This document shows positions 11,046 to 23,319 of a stretch of 64,000 bases of DNA, piece by piece (position 1 is the stretch's first letter; each line of letters starts with the position of its first letter). Both the position numbers and the translations under genes were made by a program. A model generated the notes under the pieces. The model was given only the letters and a program-made list of their open reading frames with translations. It did not search any database and had not been told where the DNA came from. The stretch is from Halichondria panicea (lineage: Eukaryota > Porifera > Demospongiae > Suberitida > Halichondriidae): NCBI RefSeq assembly GCF_963675165.1, contig NC_087381.1, positions 248,001-312,000 on the forward strand. Reading direction: 5' to 3'.

Positions 11046-12102
11046 ATGACTCACTGTTATTGTTTGCGAGCCGAGCCAATGCTGCGATAATGACTCAGTG
11101 CGTATGTGCAAGCAAAGTATGCGATATCATTAAGTAAGCTGTGTTGTTTCCAGTACCGTCAACATTAAAAAAAGAAGGATGGCCAGAATGCAAAGGCACA
11201 GGGAGAGGGACCAGTTAGAAGAAAAAGAAGGAGAGGGGAGGAAAAAAGAAAGGGATGTCTCTATTCATACTTTTCTAATTAAGATTGTTGGCGCTATCAA
11301 ATGCTGCACATTGCAAAAATATCGCACGAATTTTAGTTAGGAGGACAAGAGGAGCCAGTCAACATGTTGCAAGCTTCGATTATATACAATTATATGTGCT
11401 GTCTAATTATAAGCAGCAGCGGCAGTTGTCACGCCACAACCCTCACAGCTCCTTTTAGAGAAACCGTTTGTTCTTGAAGAACGATCAAGAATGCCGTACC
11501 TCTTGAGTACAGTGATCTATGTACATCAGTAATTCTTAATCAAATATATATAGACCACTCTCTCTTTGAAACTCTCCAAAATTTAATTGTGTGGATAAAT
11601 TTGTATTCACTTCATCATAACCTACGCCTTGACAAGTGCACGGGCTATGGCTTGAAAGAAAAGATGCTGGTGTACCACATTCTTGTAAACTAGTTGCTAG
11701 GACGATTCAAAAGATAACTGTCTACCACTTCTGTGGCCGTTGGGAAGAACATGTAATTAAAGGTATTAATGAAAATATAAAATTAAAGTGATACAACATC
11801 CGCTGGGCAAAGATATGGTTTCCAGTGACAAGAATGGTAAATAAGCAGGGACTGCACTATAATCTCATTCCCTCTCTTTACTGAATGTGAAGCAGCGAGA
11901 GGAGGAAGGTGAAGGAAAAAATCAAGGAATTGAAGCAACTAGGAATAATTATATGTAGTGAATATAATGAGGCATGTCCGGTGGAGCTGGCTGCCATAAG
12001 TTTCGTCTTCACACCCCTGGAGGCCATGTCAGTCACAGTACTTATTGTGCAGGCATGTTATAATTTTTAGATCAGTGCTAGAAATTTCGAACGACGTCAA
12101 CC

Positions 12103-12162
12103 ATGGACAATCTTAAGGTAGCTGAACTGAAACTTGAACTTGAAAAGGTGTCAACACCGTTA
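12103..12162 (+). pseudogene. SAP-like N-terminal fragment
   Basis: An ATG at 12,103 opens a frame reading MDNLKVAELKLELEKVSTPL before it is lost. Met-x-x-Leu-Lys-Val-Ala-Glu-Leu-Lys-x-Glu-Leu is a typical beginning of a SAP motif at a protein N-terminus. This suggests that the ancestral protein of this cluster began with a SAP domain. Confidence 0.4.
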
Positions 12163-12655
12163 GGAGAAGGGCGGAGAGGGACGTGTTCCGAAAAGAATAT
12201 GTGTACTCGACATGTATAATTATTATTCAAATTATAATGGTTATAAAGAAAGAGGAATTAAACTGTTAAAACTGTGAAGGAGAGAAGAAATGGATCACAA
12301 TAATTATGCTACTTGAATCTTGACCTGTAGATCTACTAGCAATGAAAATAAAAAACGCAAAAGAAATCATAATCTTGAAACTAACGGAAGGTCGGATCGA
12401 CCGCAGCTAGCAGCTATAGTGTAGAGTTCATGGTTCAATGCCATAAAGAATTGCAATATACTAAGATCTGTCCAGTCATATGTATACACTATAATAATTA
12501 TAACGAGTTGTTGTTGTTCCCGAGAGAAAGAAGAGAGAAAACTCCTATTATATATTCATCGGCAGATAGCATGGCTACTGATGACATACGCTGTGGCACT
12601 TGGCATTTTTTTTATGTGCCCTGGTGGCATATCCATTCCCACCCCTGGTACGAGA

Positions 12656-12891
12656 ATGTAATAATGAAGCAAAACTTGAGCTCCTCGAAAAACATCTAAG
12701 GTATGCAGTGTGTGTAACGAGGAGCAGGCACATGGAATATAAAGATATGCCCTGTCACATGTACACTGACTATAGTTGTTATTCTCAGAGAGAGAGAGGA
12801 GAGGGAGAAGGAAAGAGAGCGAGGTTACATTGAACGGGAGCTAAAATTCGAGAGGGAGCGGGGGTATATTCAACAGGAGCAGGTGGTAATG
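12656..12891 (+). pseudogene. Two-exon charged coiled-coil unit, copy with open frame
   Basis: An exon ending AKLELLEKHLR at 12,700 (GTATGC donor) is followed by an 88-bp intron and an exon at 12,789-12,891 reading EREEREKERERGYIERELKF, then ERERGYIQQEQVVM, ending at a GTAAGC donor. The unit has no internal stop. It is duplicated at 13,344-13,558 (direct) and 1,508-1,740 (inverted). The splice sites are conserved in all copies, which argues that the unit was once a real pair of exons. Upstream and downstream exons were not identified. Confidence 0.45.
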
Positions 12892-13343
12892 GTAAGCATT
12901 TAAAGGAGGCAAAAGCACGAGGCACTGATGTCAGGATATAGGTTATGTTCATAGCTATACATGTGTACCATAGCTGCACTTAATGTATATAGAAATAGAA
13001 ACTGCAATTTGTGTATTAGCGGCCGCCTCCTCTAAATATTAAGATCAGGGCGGTCTTTCTATTTCACACAGAATGCGTATAGTTTTTCAACCAAATACAA
13101 TCAATACAAATAACAAAGACTCCAGTAAATAACTTCTGTGGTCGTTGGGAAGAACATGATTATAATTAAAGGTAATAATGAAAGTATAAAATTAAAGTGA
13201 TACAACATCCGCTGGGCAAAGATATGGTTTCCAGTGACTGGTGTTACCAAGAACGGTAAACAAGCAGGAAGTGTGAGTGACTGCACTGTCTCATCATTCA
13301 CTTTCTTTACTATGAATTATGCTCTATTGTTGTATACTTGTAG

Positions 13344-13558
13344 GAGAAGACGGTGGCTCTCAAAGCCAAATTAGAATTACTCGAAAAACATCTAAGGTAT
13401 GCAGTGTGTGTAACGAGGAGCAGACACATGGAATATAAAGATATGCCCTGTCACATGTAGCTGTTGTTATTCTCAGAGAGAGAGAGGAGAGGGAGAAACA
13501 GAGGGAGCGAGGCTACATTGAACGGGAGCTTTAATTCGAGAGGGAGCGGGAAGTAATG
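13344..13558 (+). pseudogene. Two-exon charged coiled-coil unit with in-frame stop
   Basis: Exon 13,344-13,396 reads EKTVALKAKLELLEKHLR, and exon 13,477-13,558 reads EREEREKQRERGYIEREL, then a TAA where the sister copy at 12.8 kb has AAA (Lys), then FEREREVM. The single base change makes this copy non-functional. Splice sites and intron are otherwise nearly identical to the 12.7 kb copy. The following ~60 bases (AAGGAGGCAAAAG and on) are also duplicated. Confidence 0.6.
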
Positions 13559-13559
13559 G

Positions 13560-14700
13560 TAAGCATTTAAAGGAGGCAAAAGAACGAGGCACTGATGTCA
13601 GGACATTGGTTATGTGCATAGCTATACGTCTTATGTATATCAATGCTGCATTTAATAATTATTTTTAAGGAGGCGGCCGCTAATACCACAAATTGCGGTT
13701 TTCATTTCTCCATACGTTAAGATCGGGGCGGTTGTCACATTAAACAGAAAATCTATGTGCATGGCCGCGAGAAGAAAATATAGAGGCAGACCTGAGTTCT
13801 GACGAGGACTGCTAGAATGTTGAGGAAGTCGAGAAATCCACTGTTTAAAAAACGCCAATCCACCTTGCAAAACATTTAATCCCACGTGGCTCTCGATAAA
13901 TGACAAGGAAATCTTCTTCAGATGGCGTCTTGGCAAGTATGCAGGTACGAATCTTACCCACTGGCTTCCTCAGATCTCATTTCAGGCGATCTCGTTTATT
14001 ACACAAATTATCTTTTTAATTTTAGTGTATAGTAAGTAATGCAGATAGAATAGATAAAGTAGTTGAATTGTTCGTATTAACTATAATTAGTAACATAATA
14101 CAATAACAACTAACATTGAAGATTTAAGATTGGCGAATCATCAGTTATGTTTGTTAAGCCAATCCCTTTAGGAAGAAGCTAATCCATGAGGCTACTAATG
14201 CTTATATAGTTACTACAACAGTTGAGCTTATGTGTATGTCTATATACTTTTCGCTCTGGCATTCAGGCTCTGACTTTTGGAGCAGGATTTAGTATTGAGC
14301 TATATTAGAGCTAAATTTATCATTATCAAATAATATCCACAAGAAGATCACAACATAACTACAGGCTTGCCACCACCAGAAAAGTCAGTGCTACAAATAC
14401 ACTTCATGTATTTTGTCTTTAATGCTGAAAAATCATATTGATGAATAACTAGGGCATAACTATGTATACATATGTGTATGTATAAAATAGATGTTGCTAA
14501 GCATTCCATGTATCCTGTGTCAGTTGTGTACCATAGATAGACACTCCATATACATACCACAGAAAAGGCTATAGTAACCATAGTAACCATGTAGTGACCT
14601 GTCCACAGGCATCTCGCTTCTTTAAATTTCGCACCCCAACACTCTAATCTATCTCATGCTCAGAAGACGGCCCTTGTGAATGCACCGAGGTATATTATCA
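13560..14700. other. No gene recognised
   Basis: This stretch holds the duplicated 3' flank of the preceding charged unit, a segment (13,670-13,930) with short minus-strand open frames lacking recognisable motifs, and AT-rich sequence. I see no conserved protein, RNA gene or clear transposon end. Confidence 0.5.
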
Positions 14701-14706
14701 CCCTCA

Positions 14707-14734
14707 CCAGTGCATGCAAACCATCGGGCCCGCT
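14707..14734 (+). repeat. Left 28-bp direct repeat flanking the 179-bp array
   Basis: The segment starting CCAGTGCATGCAAACCATCG is repeated exactly at 16,852-16,879, just past the end of the tandem array. Its inner part (CAAACCATCG) is also found in every unit of the array, which suggests that the flank and the array share an origin. An open frame through the left copy (14,680-14,889) is not recognisable. Confidence 0.8.
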
Positions 14735-15292
14735 TAAAGAAAGAACCAGAAGCGAAGGCAGAGGACAAATCGAAGGCCAAAACAGCCCTAGGAGGAACAG
14801 ACACAAGCAAGTTTTTGCACTTCCAGAAACCTAAGGGGTCACCCATACAGTTGCATTTCAGTGCTCCATGTCTTTATTTAGTTATATAAGGCGCTAAAGA
14901 ACGAAAAACAACTGCAACTAAGCTTTTCATCATCGGATTCAGAGGCTGATGTAGACGACCCAATAGAGTGGACGACCTCACAAACAGAACCAAACTCAAA
15001 ATGAACAACATTAGTGCAAAAATAGGAAATAATTAATTGCTAAAAAAGTTCATTACAACGAACATTCAAAGTCTGCCAGATGCTTGTTACTTCTATGGTG
15101 CTTGTATAGTATACAAACACACCACTTGGATATTCCGATTTGTGACCAACACTAACATGTCGGCCCACGCATAGTTATAATTAAATTACTGTTAGATGTA
15201 CATAAAGCACAGTACAGCAGTAATGTCATTACAACTTAAAATCTCCTTCTACTACAGTAAAGATGTCAAGGTAAGGCATAATATTAGTTGGT

Positions 15293-16832
15293 GTAGAATG
15301 CTTAATGAAGAAAAATGTTAGTATGCATAAACTAAACATCCTCTCTTCCACCTACTAATAGCTCTCTACCTCCTCCGTATAGCAACGACAGGAGAAACGA
15401 TCCTGACAAAGCTTATTTCCCATTTCCCCCGTACACAAACCATCGATACCAACACAACTTGCAACTGTCTGTAGAATTGCTTAATGAAGAAAAATGTTAG
15501 TATGCATAAACTAAACATCCTCTCTTCCACCTACTAATAGCTCTCTACCTCCTCCGTATAGCAACGACAGGAGAAACGATCCTGACAAAGCTTATTTCCC
15601 ACTTCCCCCGTACACAAACCATCGATACCAACACAACTTGCAACTGTCTGTAGAATTGCTTAATGAAGAAAAATGTTAGTATGCATAAACTAAACATCCT
15701 CTCTTCCACCTACTAATAGCTCTCTACCTCCTCCGTATAGCAACGACAGGAGAAACGATCCTGACAAAGCTTATTTCCCACTTCCCCCGTACACAAACCA
15801 TCGATACCACCACAACTTGCAACTGTCTATAGAATTGCTTAATGAAGAAAAATGTTAGTATGCATAAACTAAACATCCTCTCTTCCACCTACTAATAGCT
15901 CTCTACCTCCTCCGTATAGCAACGACAGGAGAAACGATCCTGACAAAGCTTATTTCCCACTTCCCCCGTACACAAACCATCGATACCAACACAACTTGCA
16001 ACTGTCTGTAGAATTGCTTAATGAAGAAAAATGTTAGTATGCATAAACTAAACATCCTCTCTTCCACCTACTAATAGCTCTCTACCTCCTCCGTATAGCA
16101 ACGACAGGAGAAACGATCCTGACAAAGCTTATTTCCCACTTCCCCCGTACACAAACCATCGATACCACCACAACTTGCAACTGTCTATAGAATTGCTTAA
16201 TGAAGAAAAATGTTAGTATGCATAAACTAAACATCCTCTCTTCCACCTACTAATAGCTCTCTACCTCCTCCGTATAGCAACGACAGGAGAAACGATCCTG
16301 ACAAAGCTTATTTCCCACTTCCCCCGCACACAAACCATTGATACCACCACAACTTGCAACTGTCTGTAGAATTGCTTAATGAAGAAAAATGTTAGTATGC
16401 ATAAACTAAACACCCTCTCTTCCACCTACTAATAGCTCTCTACCTCCTCCGTATAGCAACGACAGGAGAAACGATCCTGACAAAGCTTATTTCCCACTTC
16501 CCCCGTACACAAACCATCGATACCACCACAACTTGCAACTGTCTATAGAATTGCTTAATGAAGAAAAATGTTAGTATGCATAAACTAAACATCCTCTCTT
16601 CCACCTACTAATAGCTCTCTACCTCCTCCGTATAGCAACGACAGGAGAAACGATCCTGACAAAGCTTATTTCCCACTTCCCCCGCACACAAACCATTGAT
16701 ACCACCACAACTTGCAACTGTCTGTAGAATTGCTTAATGAAGAAAAATGTTAGTATGCATAAACTAAACACCCTCTCTTCCACCTACTAATAGCTCTCTA
16801 CCTCCTCCGTACAGTAACAACAGGAGAAACGT
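15293..16832 (+). repeat. 179-bp tandem repeat array, eight units plus a partial ninth
   Basis: Units begin at 15,293, 15,471, 15,650, 15,829, 16,008, 16,187, 16,366, 16,545 and 16,724 with the word TAGAAT(T)GCTTAATGAAG. Identity is very high and the period is 179 bp (178 for the first). Diagnostic variants show a dimeric order: units start alternately GTAG and ATAG from the third on, and a CGCACACAAACCATTG variant recurs in the sixth and eighth units, followed by an ACACCCTC variant in the seventh and ninth. This points to late amplification of a 358-bp dimer. The last unit diverges after CCTCCTCCGTACAG. No open frame of note is present. It is a satellite-like array of unknown function. Confidence 0.95.
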
Positions 16833-16851
16833 CTATACGTGTATACCTCAC

Positions 16852-16879
16852 CCAGTGCATGCAAACCATCGGGCCCGCT
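16852..16879 (+). repeat. Right 28-bp direct repeat flanking the 179-bp array
   Basis: This is an exact copy of 14,707-14,734 and lies about 20 bases beyond the end of array homology. The pair could be terminal repeats of a larger element or the outermost divergent units of the array. Confidence 0.8.
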
Positions 16880-19250
16880 GGATTCTTTCTTACATATCAT
16901 TAATATCATTAGCCCCAGGACGAGGGAATAAATTAGGGGAGTAGCCCCCTCCAATGAGAATAAATGTATCTAGTCTAAAGAGTACTATAAATTATTGTAA
17001 CTCGATATTGAAAGTCATGCCGGAGTGTTGCCCATTACAAGAATAGCATCTCATTTGACATTTATGACCCTAGTATTCATACTTGATTCATTGATTGTAT
17101 ATGAGTGCCTAACTGACACACTCGTCATCATTATCACAGACTTGTTTCTTTCTCTTTCTATAATTATATCAAACAAGATATTTACAATTACAACGAGCGT
17201 CATGCCAAGATCTACCATCCCAAACTCCTCCGAAACCAATAAAAGTGGGTCGTGGTATATCACACGCGAATTTTTTAGTAGGCATACAATTGGAACATTT
17301 ATTGCAAAACATGGATAACTTTGTGGCAAAGTGGAAAGATGCTGAAAGCATGGTAATGTTGACGGAGAAGTAATATGGAAAACCTAAAGGCTCACATTGA
17401 ATGTCTACGATCCCTACAACTAAATTGAAAAAATTGGAACATGGTTGTCTTTCAGATATTGAACCATCAGGTGGAATAAATTACAACGAGCTAGGCACTG
17501 CACTGATCATATACTTTTCATTTTGTGTATAAAGTCACTAGTTGTTTTTATTATTTTTTGTCCTGATGAATCGCTCAATGCGAGGAAAAGCTTTGACAAT
17601 AAAACAAATTGAAAGTGACTCTATATAGCCATAGCCTTAGCCAGCTAACAGCTATTTACCTAAAATTCCAACGAGGCACTGCACTGACCATATAAACCCA
17701 TACCATGGTCAGTTCACACTTTTACTAACTATAGTAAGTAAATTGGAAAGTCTTTATAGTACTAAATTTATTTTTGGATAGCTCAGCGCCATTCATATTA
17801 TCACTTTCATATGCCTATTGTAACACTTGTTGCAAACTGGAATCACTGACCCCCTTCCAATGCTAAAAGCTCTATATGGTCAGATGATGTATATACGCAG
17901 ATAAGTTACCTCTAGTAACATTGTTGTTAATTATACCTAACATAATTATTATTAGCTATTGGAAATTCTCTTTGAAAGTGATAGTAAAGACTGCACCACA
18001 AACCAGACACTCTTACCCACTAGAGTAACTGTGGGACATGAGACCAAGCCTACAGTCATTGTGGGCAGGTCTATAGTAACTGTGGGATAGACAAGATGCA
18101 ATATTGTATTGATCCTTACAAGAAACATTGTCAAAAAATTTTTTAGCGCTGAACATGGCCTCACCTTGCAAAACCTGCCCCCTAATGAGGGTATGATGGT
18201 CTATGTTTTGTTTGAAAAGCTACCACATTTGTTACATTGGAAGGGCAGCAGTAAGGCAAGCAACAAGATCAGCAAGATCCATGTGCAGTAAGATTGGACA
18301 TGCACGCGCTCATACAGTCCAACAGAAGGATGCACTCAGTATAATATAATACACCAGTATAGTAAACACGCCGCCTGACAGTATAATAAGAACAGAGGAT
18401 AGGAAAAGGCAATCAAATCAGTGGGAAGCACCTAGATAGGATTACCTTTTGTGCAACCCGTTCCATGCATGTATATATGCATGGATAAAATTATTTCAAT
18501 TCAAATGCTCTTACCATATTAAACATAATTATTAAGCAGGCTGAACAATATAAAGCTTGGTCAATAACAGTATATAAAGTATAGTAAGAATTATAATACA
18601 ACAAGCTTCCTAATGTGCTATCTGGTGTACACAAACTATCAGCGTCAGGGAGCAGTAGTGAACATGACGATGAGAGAGCTTAAAGATTTCACCATGGGCA
18701 GGCCTACACTGTACTCGAATAAAACCACCCACCGTTACTTGATCTTTGCTTCTTCAGAGTGAAGGCCTCCTGTTAGAATAGAATTCTTGCAAACTGTGGT
18801 CCTGTGGTCCAGCAGCATCTTCTCCCAGTGCAGTCTGCAATAATGCAGGGATATGGATAGTGCTGATAATTAGTTGTTCGCAACAATGCAAATGTCTCAC
18901 CTTCATTTCTTCAAAATACTGCTCGGAAGTCTTCTAATAGAATTGCTGCCCTTGCAACCCGTCCATGTGTCCACTCCACAACCTCCAGCGCCCGCAGAGA
19001 GCTTCTTCTCTCAGCTCTCTCCTGCCTCAGTCTTCAGTTCTTCCACGAGGGAACTAACACGCATGCGCAACAATTGTGGTTGAAGACGTAGTTAGGCGCA
19101 CTTTATTTTGGCATGCGGCCAATAATCGAGGTCAATATATTATTTGATGCCAAAATTGATTTTATGGCACCATTTGAACTCTAAGCTTAGACATTGTATT
19201 CAAGCAGGAGTGCATGCACTCTTGATTCAAGTTATGGCAGCTGAAAGAAT
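16880..19250. other. No gene recognised
   Basis: Intergenic, AT-rich sequence. Short open frames at 17,025-17,318, 18,109-18,291 and 18,874-19,083 have no recognisable motifs and no supporting splice pattern. The last (69 residues, hydrophobic start) is weak. I see no RNA gene. Confidence 0.5.
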
Positions 19251-19259
19251 CCCGAACCA

Positions 19260-19590
19260 TTGACGGAGGGGAGTGTCTTTCAACAGCCTTAACTTTTTAG
19301 CGATAGATCCAATGCCAAAAATTTTAGGATTTTCTGAAAGCTTAGAAAGACACCTTTCAAATGATGTGTTTCAATTCAAAATTTGTAGGGGGCCCTAATT
19401 TGTCATCTTTCGGCCTTGGACCATGGGCTATTATTCATGGTATCGCCAAATTGGCAAATAATTTTATCTTTCATATATGATTTTTGATGACACCATTTGA
19501 ACTCTTTTTTCTAAGCTTTCAGAAAATCCTGACATTGGATCTACGGAATTCAAGTTATGGCAGCTGAAAGAATCCCCTGAACAAACACGG
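19260..19590 (+). repeat. Fold-back repeat, family 1, upstream of NAXE
   Basis: A segment with an imperfect inverted-repeat structure. It contains CCATGGGCTATTATTCATGG, GCCAAATTGGC and an arm pair built on TTTTCTGAAAGCTTAGAAAG on the left and TTTCTAAGCTTTCAGAAAAT on the right, ending in AAGTTATGGCAGCTGAAAGA. The same family lies in introns of NAXE, myosin V, the VPS4-like gene, PRPF3 and SPPL2. No coding capacity. It is a non-autonomous, MITE-like or fold-back element. Confidence 0.75.
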
Positions 19591-19703
19591 AATCTGGGCG
19601 GTTGGCCTTTGACCCCTAATTATAAAGGGGTGTACACCAGCAAGGAACTAGCCACGCCCATCTTGGCCAAACATTGCCCCAGTAATCCAGAGAGTAGATA
19701 TAG

Positions 19704-21626
19704 ATGCGACTTCTTTCCACCTGTATAAAGTTCAAAGCACTAATAAAGCCATCAAGACTGCTCCAAGCACATCCGAGAAACCTAACAGCATTTGCACTGA
19801 GGAGGAAACCTACTCCAAATAGAGACCACCATCACCCCTTGTATTTACACCATAATAGTCTGTCTACAAGAAGTTGTGTTGCTATGGCCGAGGAAGAGGT
19901 TGTCAAGGAGCCTGAATGGAGGGAGTATCTGGGACAAGAAGAAGCTGCTGAATTTGATAATTCTTTATTCTTTGAATACGAGTTCTCTATTGACCAGTTG
20001 ATGGAGTTGGCCGGACTATGCGTGGCGCAGGTACATATGTATACTCGTACACAGTTACCATAGCAATCGGAGAGTGTGCCCGGTCGCACAAAATTACCAT
20101 TATTGGATTTAATAATACAGAGGTAACCCTATTCTTGTTTTCCTCCATGTAGGCTGTGGCTCGTGTGTATCCGCTAGTGGGTGGGGCCAGTGGACGTGTT
20201 CTGGTGGCGTGCGGCCCGGGGAACAATGGAGGTGACGGACTAGCAGCAGCCAGACACCTCCTCATGTTTGTAAGTGCCTCATCGCACAATTATTATATGA
20301 CATGTATGACCGTTCAAAGATGCTATATGCCTACCATACGTGTCGAAGCTGAATTTTTGAAAGGCCATAACTTTTGTTCTGGTGACCCAATTTCAATGAT
20401 TTTGTGGTTTTCTGAAAGCTTAAAAGGAGTTCTTTCAGTTGGTACCTTCAAATCAAATATTATTTTTTTGACCCATTTTTAACTAATGACCATGGGCCCA
20501 TGGTCATTAGTCAAAAATGGGAAATTTGGCCAAGTTCCAAATTTGCGAGTTAAGCATCCCATTTTAAAAAGCCCCTTTTAAGCTTTCAGAAAATTATAAA
20601 TTCAGTGAAATTGGATCATTTCAACACAAGTTACGACCATTCAAAGCCCCCCCCCCCACCCACACACACACACACTTGCAGGGGTACGAACCAATCATCT
20701 TCTACCCGAAGCGAACTTCTAAAGAGATCTACCAACTTCTGGTCAACCAATGCGAGAAGCTGAACATAACTTTCATGGAGGATCTCCCATCTCAGGCTGA
20801 CATTGACAGGGACTATCACGTGATAGTGGACGGCATCTTTGGCTTCAACTTTAAAGGAGCAATACGTCCACCGTTTGAGAGAGTCCTCAGCACTCTACGC
20901 AGTGTGCAGGTGCCCATAGCCTCTGTGGATATACCCTCAGGTGTGCGTGGGCGTGTGTGTGTGTGTGTGTGTGGGGAGGGGGTGGGGTATCAACGATGTC
21001 CAAGTGTTTAGACTGGTAGAATATCAACTGTGTTAACCACCTCTAGACAAAACCTCTTAGGCCTATATGTAGTTATTGGCTGTAAAAAGCTCTTTTTACT
21101 TAACTCTAGTTAAGATTGTGGGACTGAAAGTAGCCAACACTTAGACAATTCTGGGCCCATTACTGTAATTACTGTTATACACGGTGCAGAAGATAGTTAT
21201 AGCATGTGTTTGTTTGTGTATTTGTTGCCAGTTGTCAAGGTGATCAGTGCATACCATACCTGTGAGATCATTACCTCTTTGCCACGTCAACATTGACCAG
21301 TCTCTGACACTACCGAATGCCTGGTTTCCATATCCCATAAATACAAAGAATTCACACATACAATTATTGTTGTCATCTATTTACGCTGTTGTTTGACCCC
21401 TGTTCTGACCCCTGCAGGTTGGGATGTGGAAAAGGGCAATGTCCGTGGGGATGGTTTGAACCCTGACCTCTTGATATCTCTATCTGCCCCAAAGTTGTGT
21501 GCCCAACACTTCAAGGGACGTCATCATTACCTCGGACTCAGAATCATACCCAAAGAACTGGCTGATAAGTATCGTATCAAACTGCCGACGTACCCCAGTA
21601 CCGATCAGATAGTCAAGCTGAAGTGA
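19704..21626 (+). CDS. NAXE: NAD(P)H-hydrate epimerase (YjeF N-terminal domain, AIBP)
   Basis: Four exons, 19,704-20,030, 20,153-20,269, 20,682-20,940 and 21,418-21,626, give 303 residues with all phases closing. The enzyme interconverts R and S forms of NAD(P)HX so that the dehydratase can repair them. Conserved blocks are YLGQEEA near residue 74, a QLMELAG helix, the [10 protein letters not shown] loop that binds nucleotide (about 128-137), [37 protein letters not shown] and the final HYLGLR..P. Residues 1-60 are basic and Ser/Leu-rich, consistent with a mitochondrial presequence. An internal Met at 19,884 would give a cytosolic form. Intron 2 carries a family 1 fold-back repeat and ends in a CA-rich tract. 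Intron 3 begins with a GT-rich tract. The family's usual length is about 230-290 residues. Confidence 0.95.
20353..20650 (+). repeat. Fold-back repeat, family 1, in NAXE intron 2
   Basis: The left arm begins GGCCATAACTTTTGTTCTGG and includes GGTTTTCTGAAAGCTTAAAA. The right arm includes TTTTAAGCTTTCAGAAAATT and ends with ACAAGTTACGACCATTCAAA. The arms are imperfect reverse complements over about 80 bases, with a central palindrome around GACCATGGGCCCATGGTC. It would fold into a long hairpin in the pre-mRNA. Confidence 0.8.
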
Positions 21627-23310
21627 CTCTCGTGACAAACTGCCTGTACATGTGTGTGTGTGGACTTGTGTGTGGACTTGAGGCTCTCACGGTTGTTTTA
21701 ATTCCATGATTTCTTTCAAAAATAGCCCCTCATTTTATTCTTAAGTGTACATGATCCGTTTTGTGCCATTATCATTTGTCTTAATACGCTTTCCAATTAA
21801 ATCATTATTGTAATTTATTACGTGTTTAAAAAATGTTCTCAACATGTACACACAAAAAAACCAGTAAAATTAATTGCTTAAAGAATTCCCATGACAGCAA
21901 GATTGTATAGACTACACTTACAGTGAGATATAAACTCTGAGACTAATTTTGCTGACCATGTGTGCATAATACTGGGCAATATACTTGAGTCTACCTCTGG
22001 AATAGAATCGTTCACCTACCAGGTCTGAAAGGAGTCCTTAGTGTTAGTGTGATCTATGTACACGCAGTGGCAGCACTTAGCGTGTTAACTAAGTGTGCAT
22101 GGCTCTGACTTGGACTCCAATCAGTCAGTGTACATATTGCTCACTACCTTAATTTATTAGATTATGTGGTTTTGCTTCCGTCAGTGCTTTCTTACACAAT
22201 ACACAATAATTAACCACGACTTGTTCTTTCCCTTGTATAGAATTGTTCCCGGGCATATGTAGTCTAAATACCGACCATAACTGCACTGGCCACAAGAGCC
22301 AACAGACTTAGTAACAGAACTAGCAAGTATGGGTGTACTTGAAGTGTGTCTATCCCCTCATAGTGTTTGTTTGTGCTCCCAAGTATTCGCCCACTCTCAC
22401 CACAATATCGCCTCAGGAGCTTCCCTCGCACACAATACTGTATACAGTAGTACCTGTGCATGAGGAAACCCTCACAATAGGAAGTCAGGCCTAGATGAAA
22501 ACTACCTATGAAGATTATCCCCTTTATAGTACTCCAACTATTACATAGTAATACTATAATAACACGTGTTAATTCTTTCTATTGTATTATTGTTGTTGTA
22601 ATTTACCCCTCTTTATAATACTTATCGGTATAGCGTGCTATATATATAACTGTTACATTATTATTATTCCTACATTATAATGTGTAGCCGTGTGTTTGCT
22701 TCCTATTGCTTGCTTGAGGGCTTAATGGTAACACTTGTTGTTGTCATGTCTTGTTAGTCTGTTTGTCTATTCATAGAACATTGTTCTAGTGCTTGCCTTA
22801 CCGCTATGCTATTCATTACACAGCCCACCAGAGCTTTAGTCTAAAATGGTCTCAAATATCTCAAATGCTAATTGTATCAGTGTCTCCTAACATTGGACAT
22901 ATTAACCTAATGAAGTTGTGACTATCACCTTACAGGATGGGATCTTCCAAACATGTACCGACTTTCAATGTTATCTTAGCCATGTATACTTACTTACTGC
23001 GATGAAATCTCCCGTATATATACCGCTCCTATAAACCAATTAAATGCAAATCCTTAAACATGTACTACATGGGTTTGCTTATAGGTAATGTTGTGTATCT
23101 ATTGTATGGCTTTGTATGTGGTCAGTGTATCCTTTAGGATACTGTTGTTACACAGGTCACCTGTGCTTAGTGTACCTCGGCTCCACGTCTCTATGGACAC
23201 CTGTTGATATATAGATCATAGCCATCTATCCTGTTATGAATAATAATGTTAAAATTACATTTTCAAAAACTAAATATTATACAAATATAAGAAGCCTCTA
23301 GACTACTGCA
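21627..23310. other. Intergenic, no gene recognised
   Basis: NAXE 3' flank and AT-rich intergenic sequence. A minus-strand frame at 22,264-22,461 ends in a strongly hydrophobic stretch (YLLVLLLSLLALVASAVMVG) like a membrane tail anchor, but no upstream exon or family could be identified, so it is not called as a gene. Confidence 0.5.
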
Positions 23311-23319
23311 GGTTATAGT

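Larger units (their letters stand above)
9262..13320 (+). repeat. Three direct copies of a ~190-bp dispersed repeat (9.26, 11.73, 13.11 kb)
   Basis: A segment including CTCCAGTAAATAACTTC, TGGTCGTTGGGAAGAACATG and CAACATCCGCTGGGCAAAGA is found at about 9,262-9,450, 11,728-11,890 and 13,107-13,290, all in the same orientation. The first and third copies are the most alike and share the GGTAAACAAGCAGGAA end. The interval between copies is filled by other duplicated blocks, so the region looks like a nested tandem expansion. No protein is encoded by the repeat. Confidence 0.65.

Noticed and set aside
14680-14889. 69-residue Lys/Ala-rich open frame next to the 179-bp array
   Set aside because: It has no recognisable motif and overlaps the 28-bp direct repeat. 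The composition suggests chance.
15293-16832. CRISPR array
   Set aside because: The repeats are 179-bp head-to-tail units without unique spacers, in a eukaryotic context.
22264-22461. Minus-strand 65-residue frame with a hydrophobic C-terminus, possible tail-anchored protein
   Set aside because: No upstream exons, family resemblance or promoter could be identified. Hydrophobic stretches occur by chance in AT-rich DNA.
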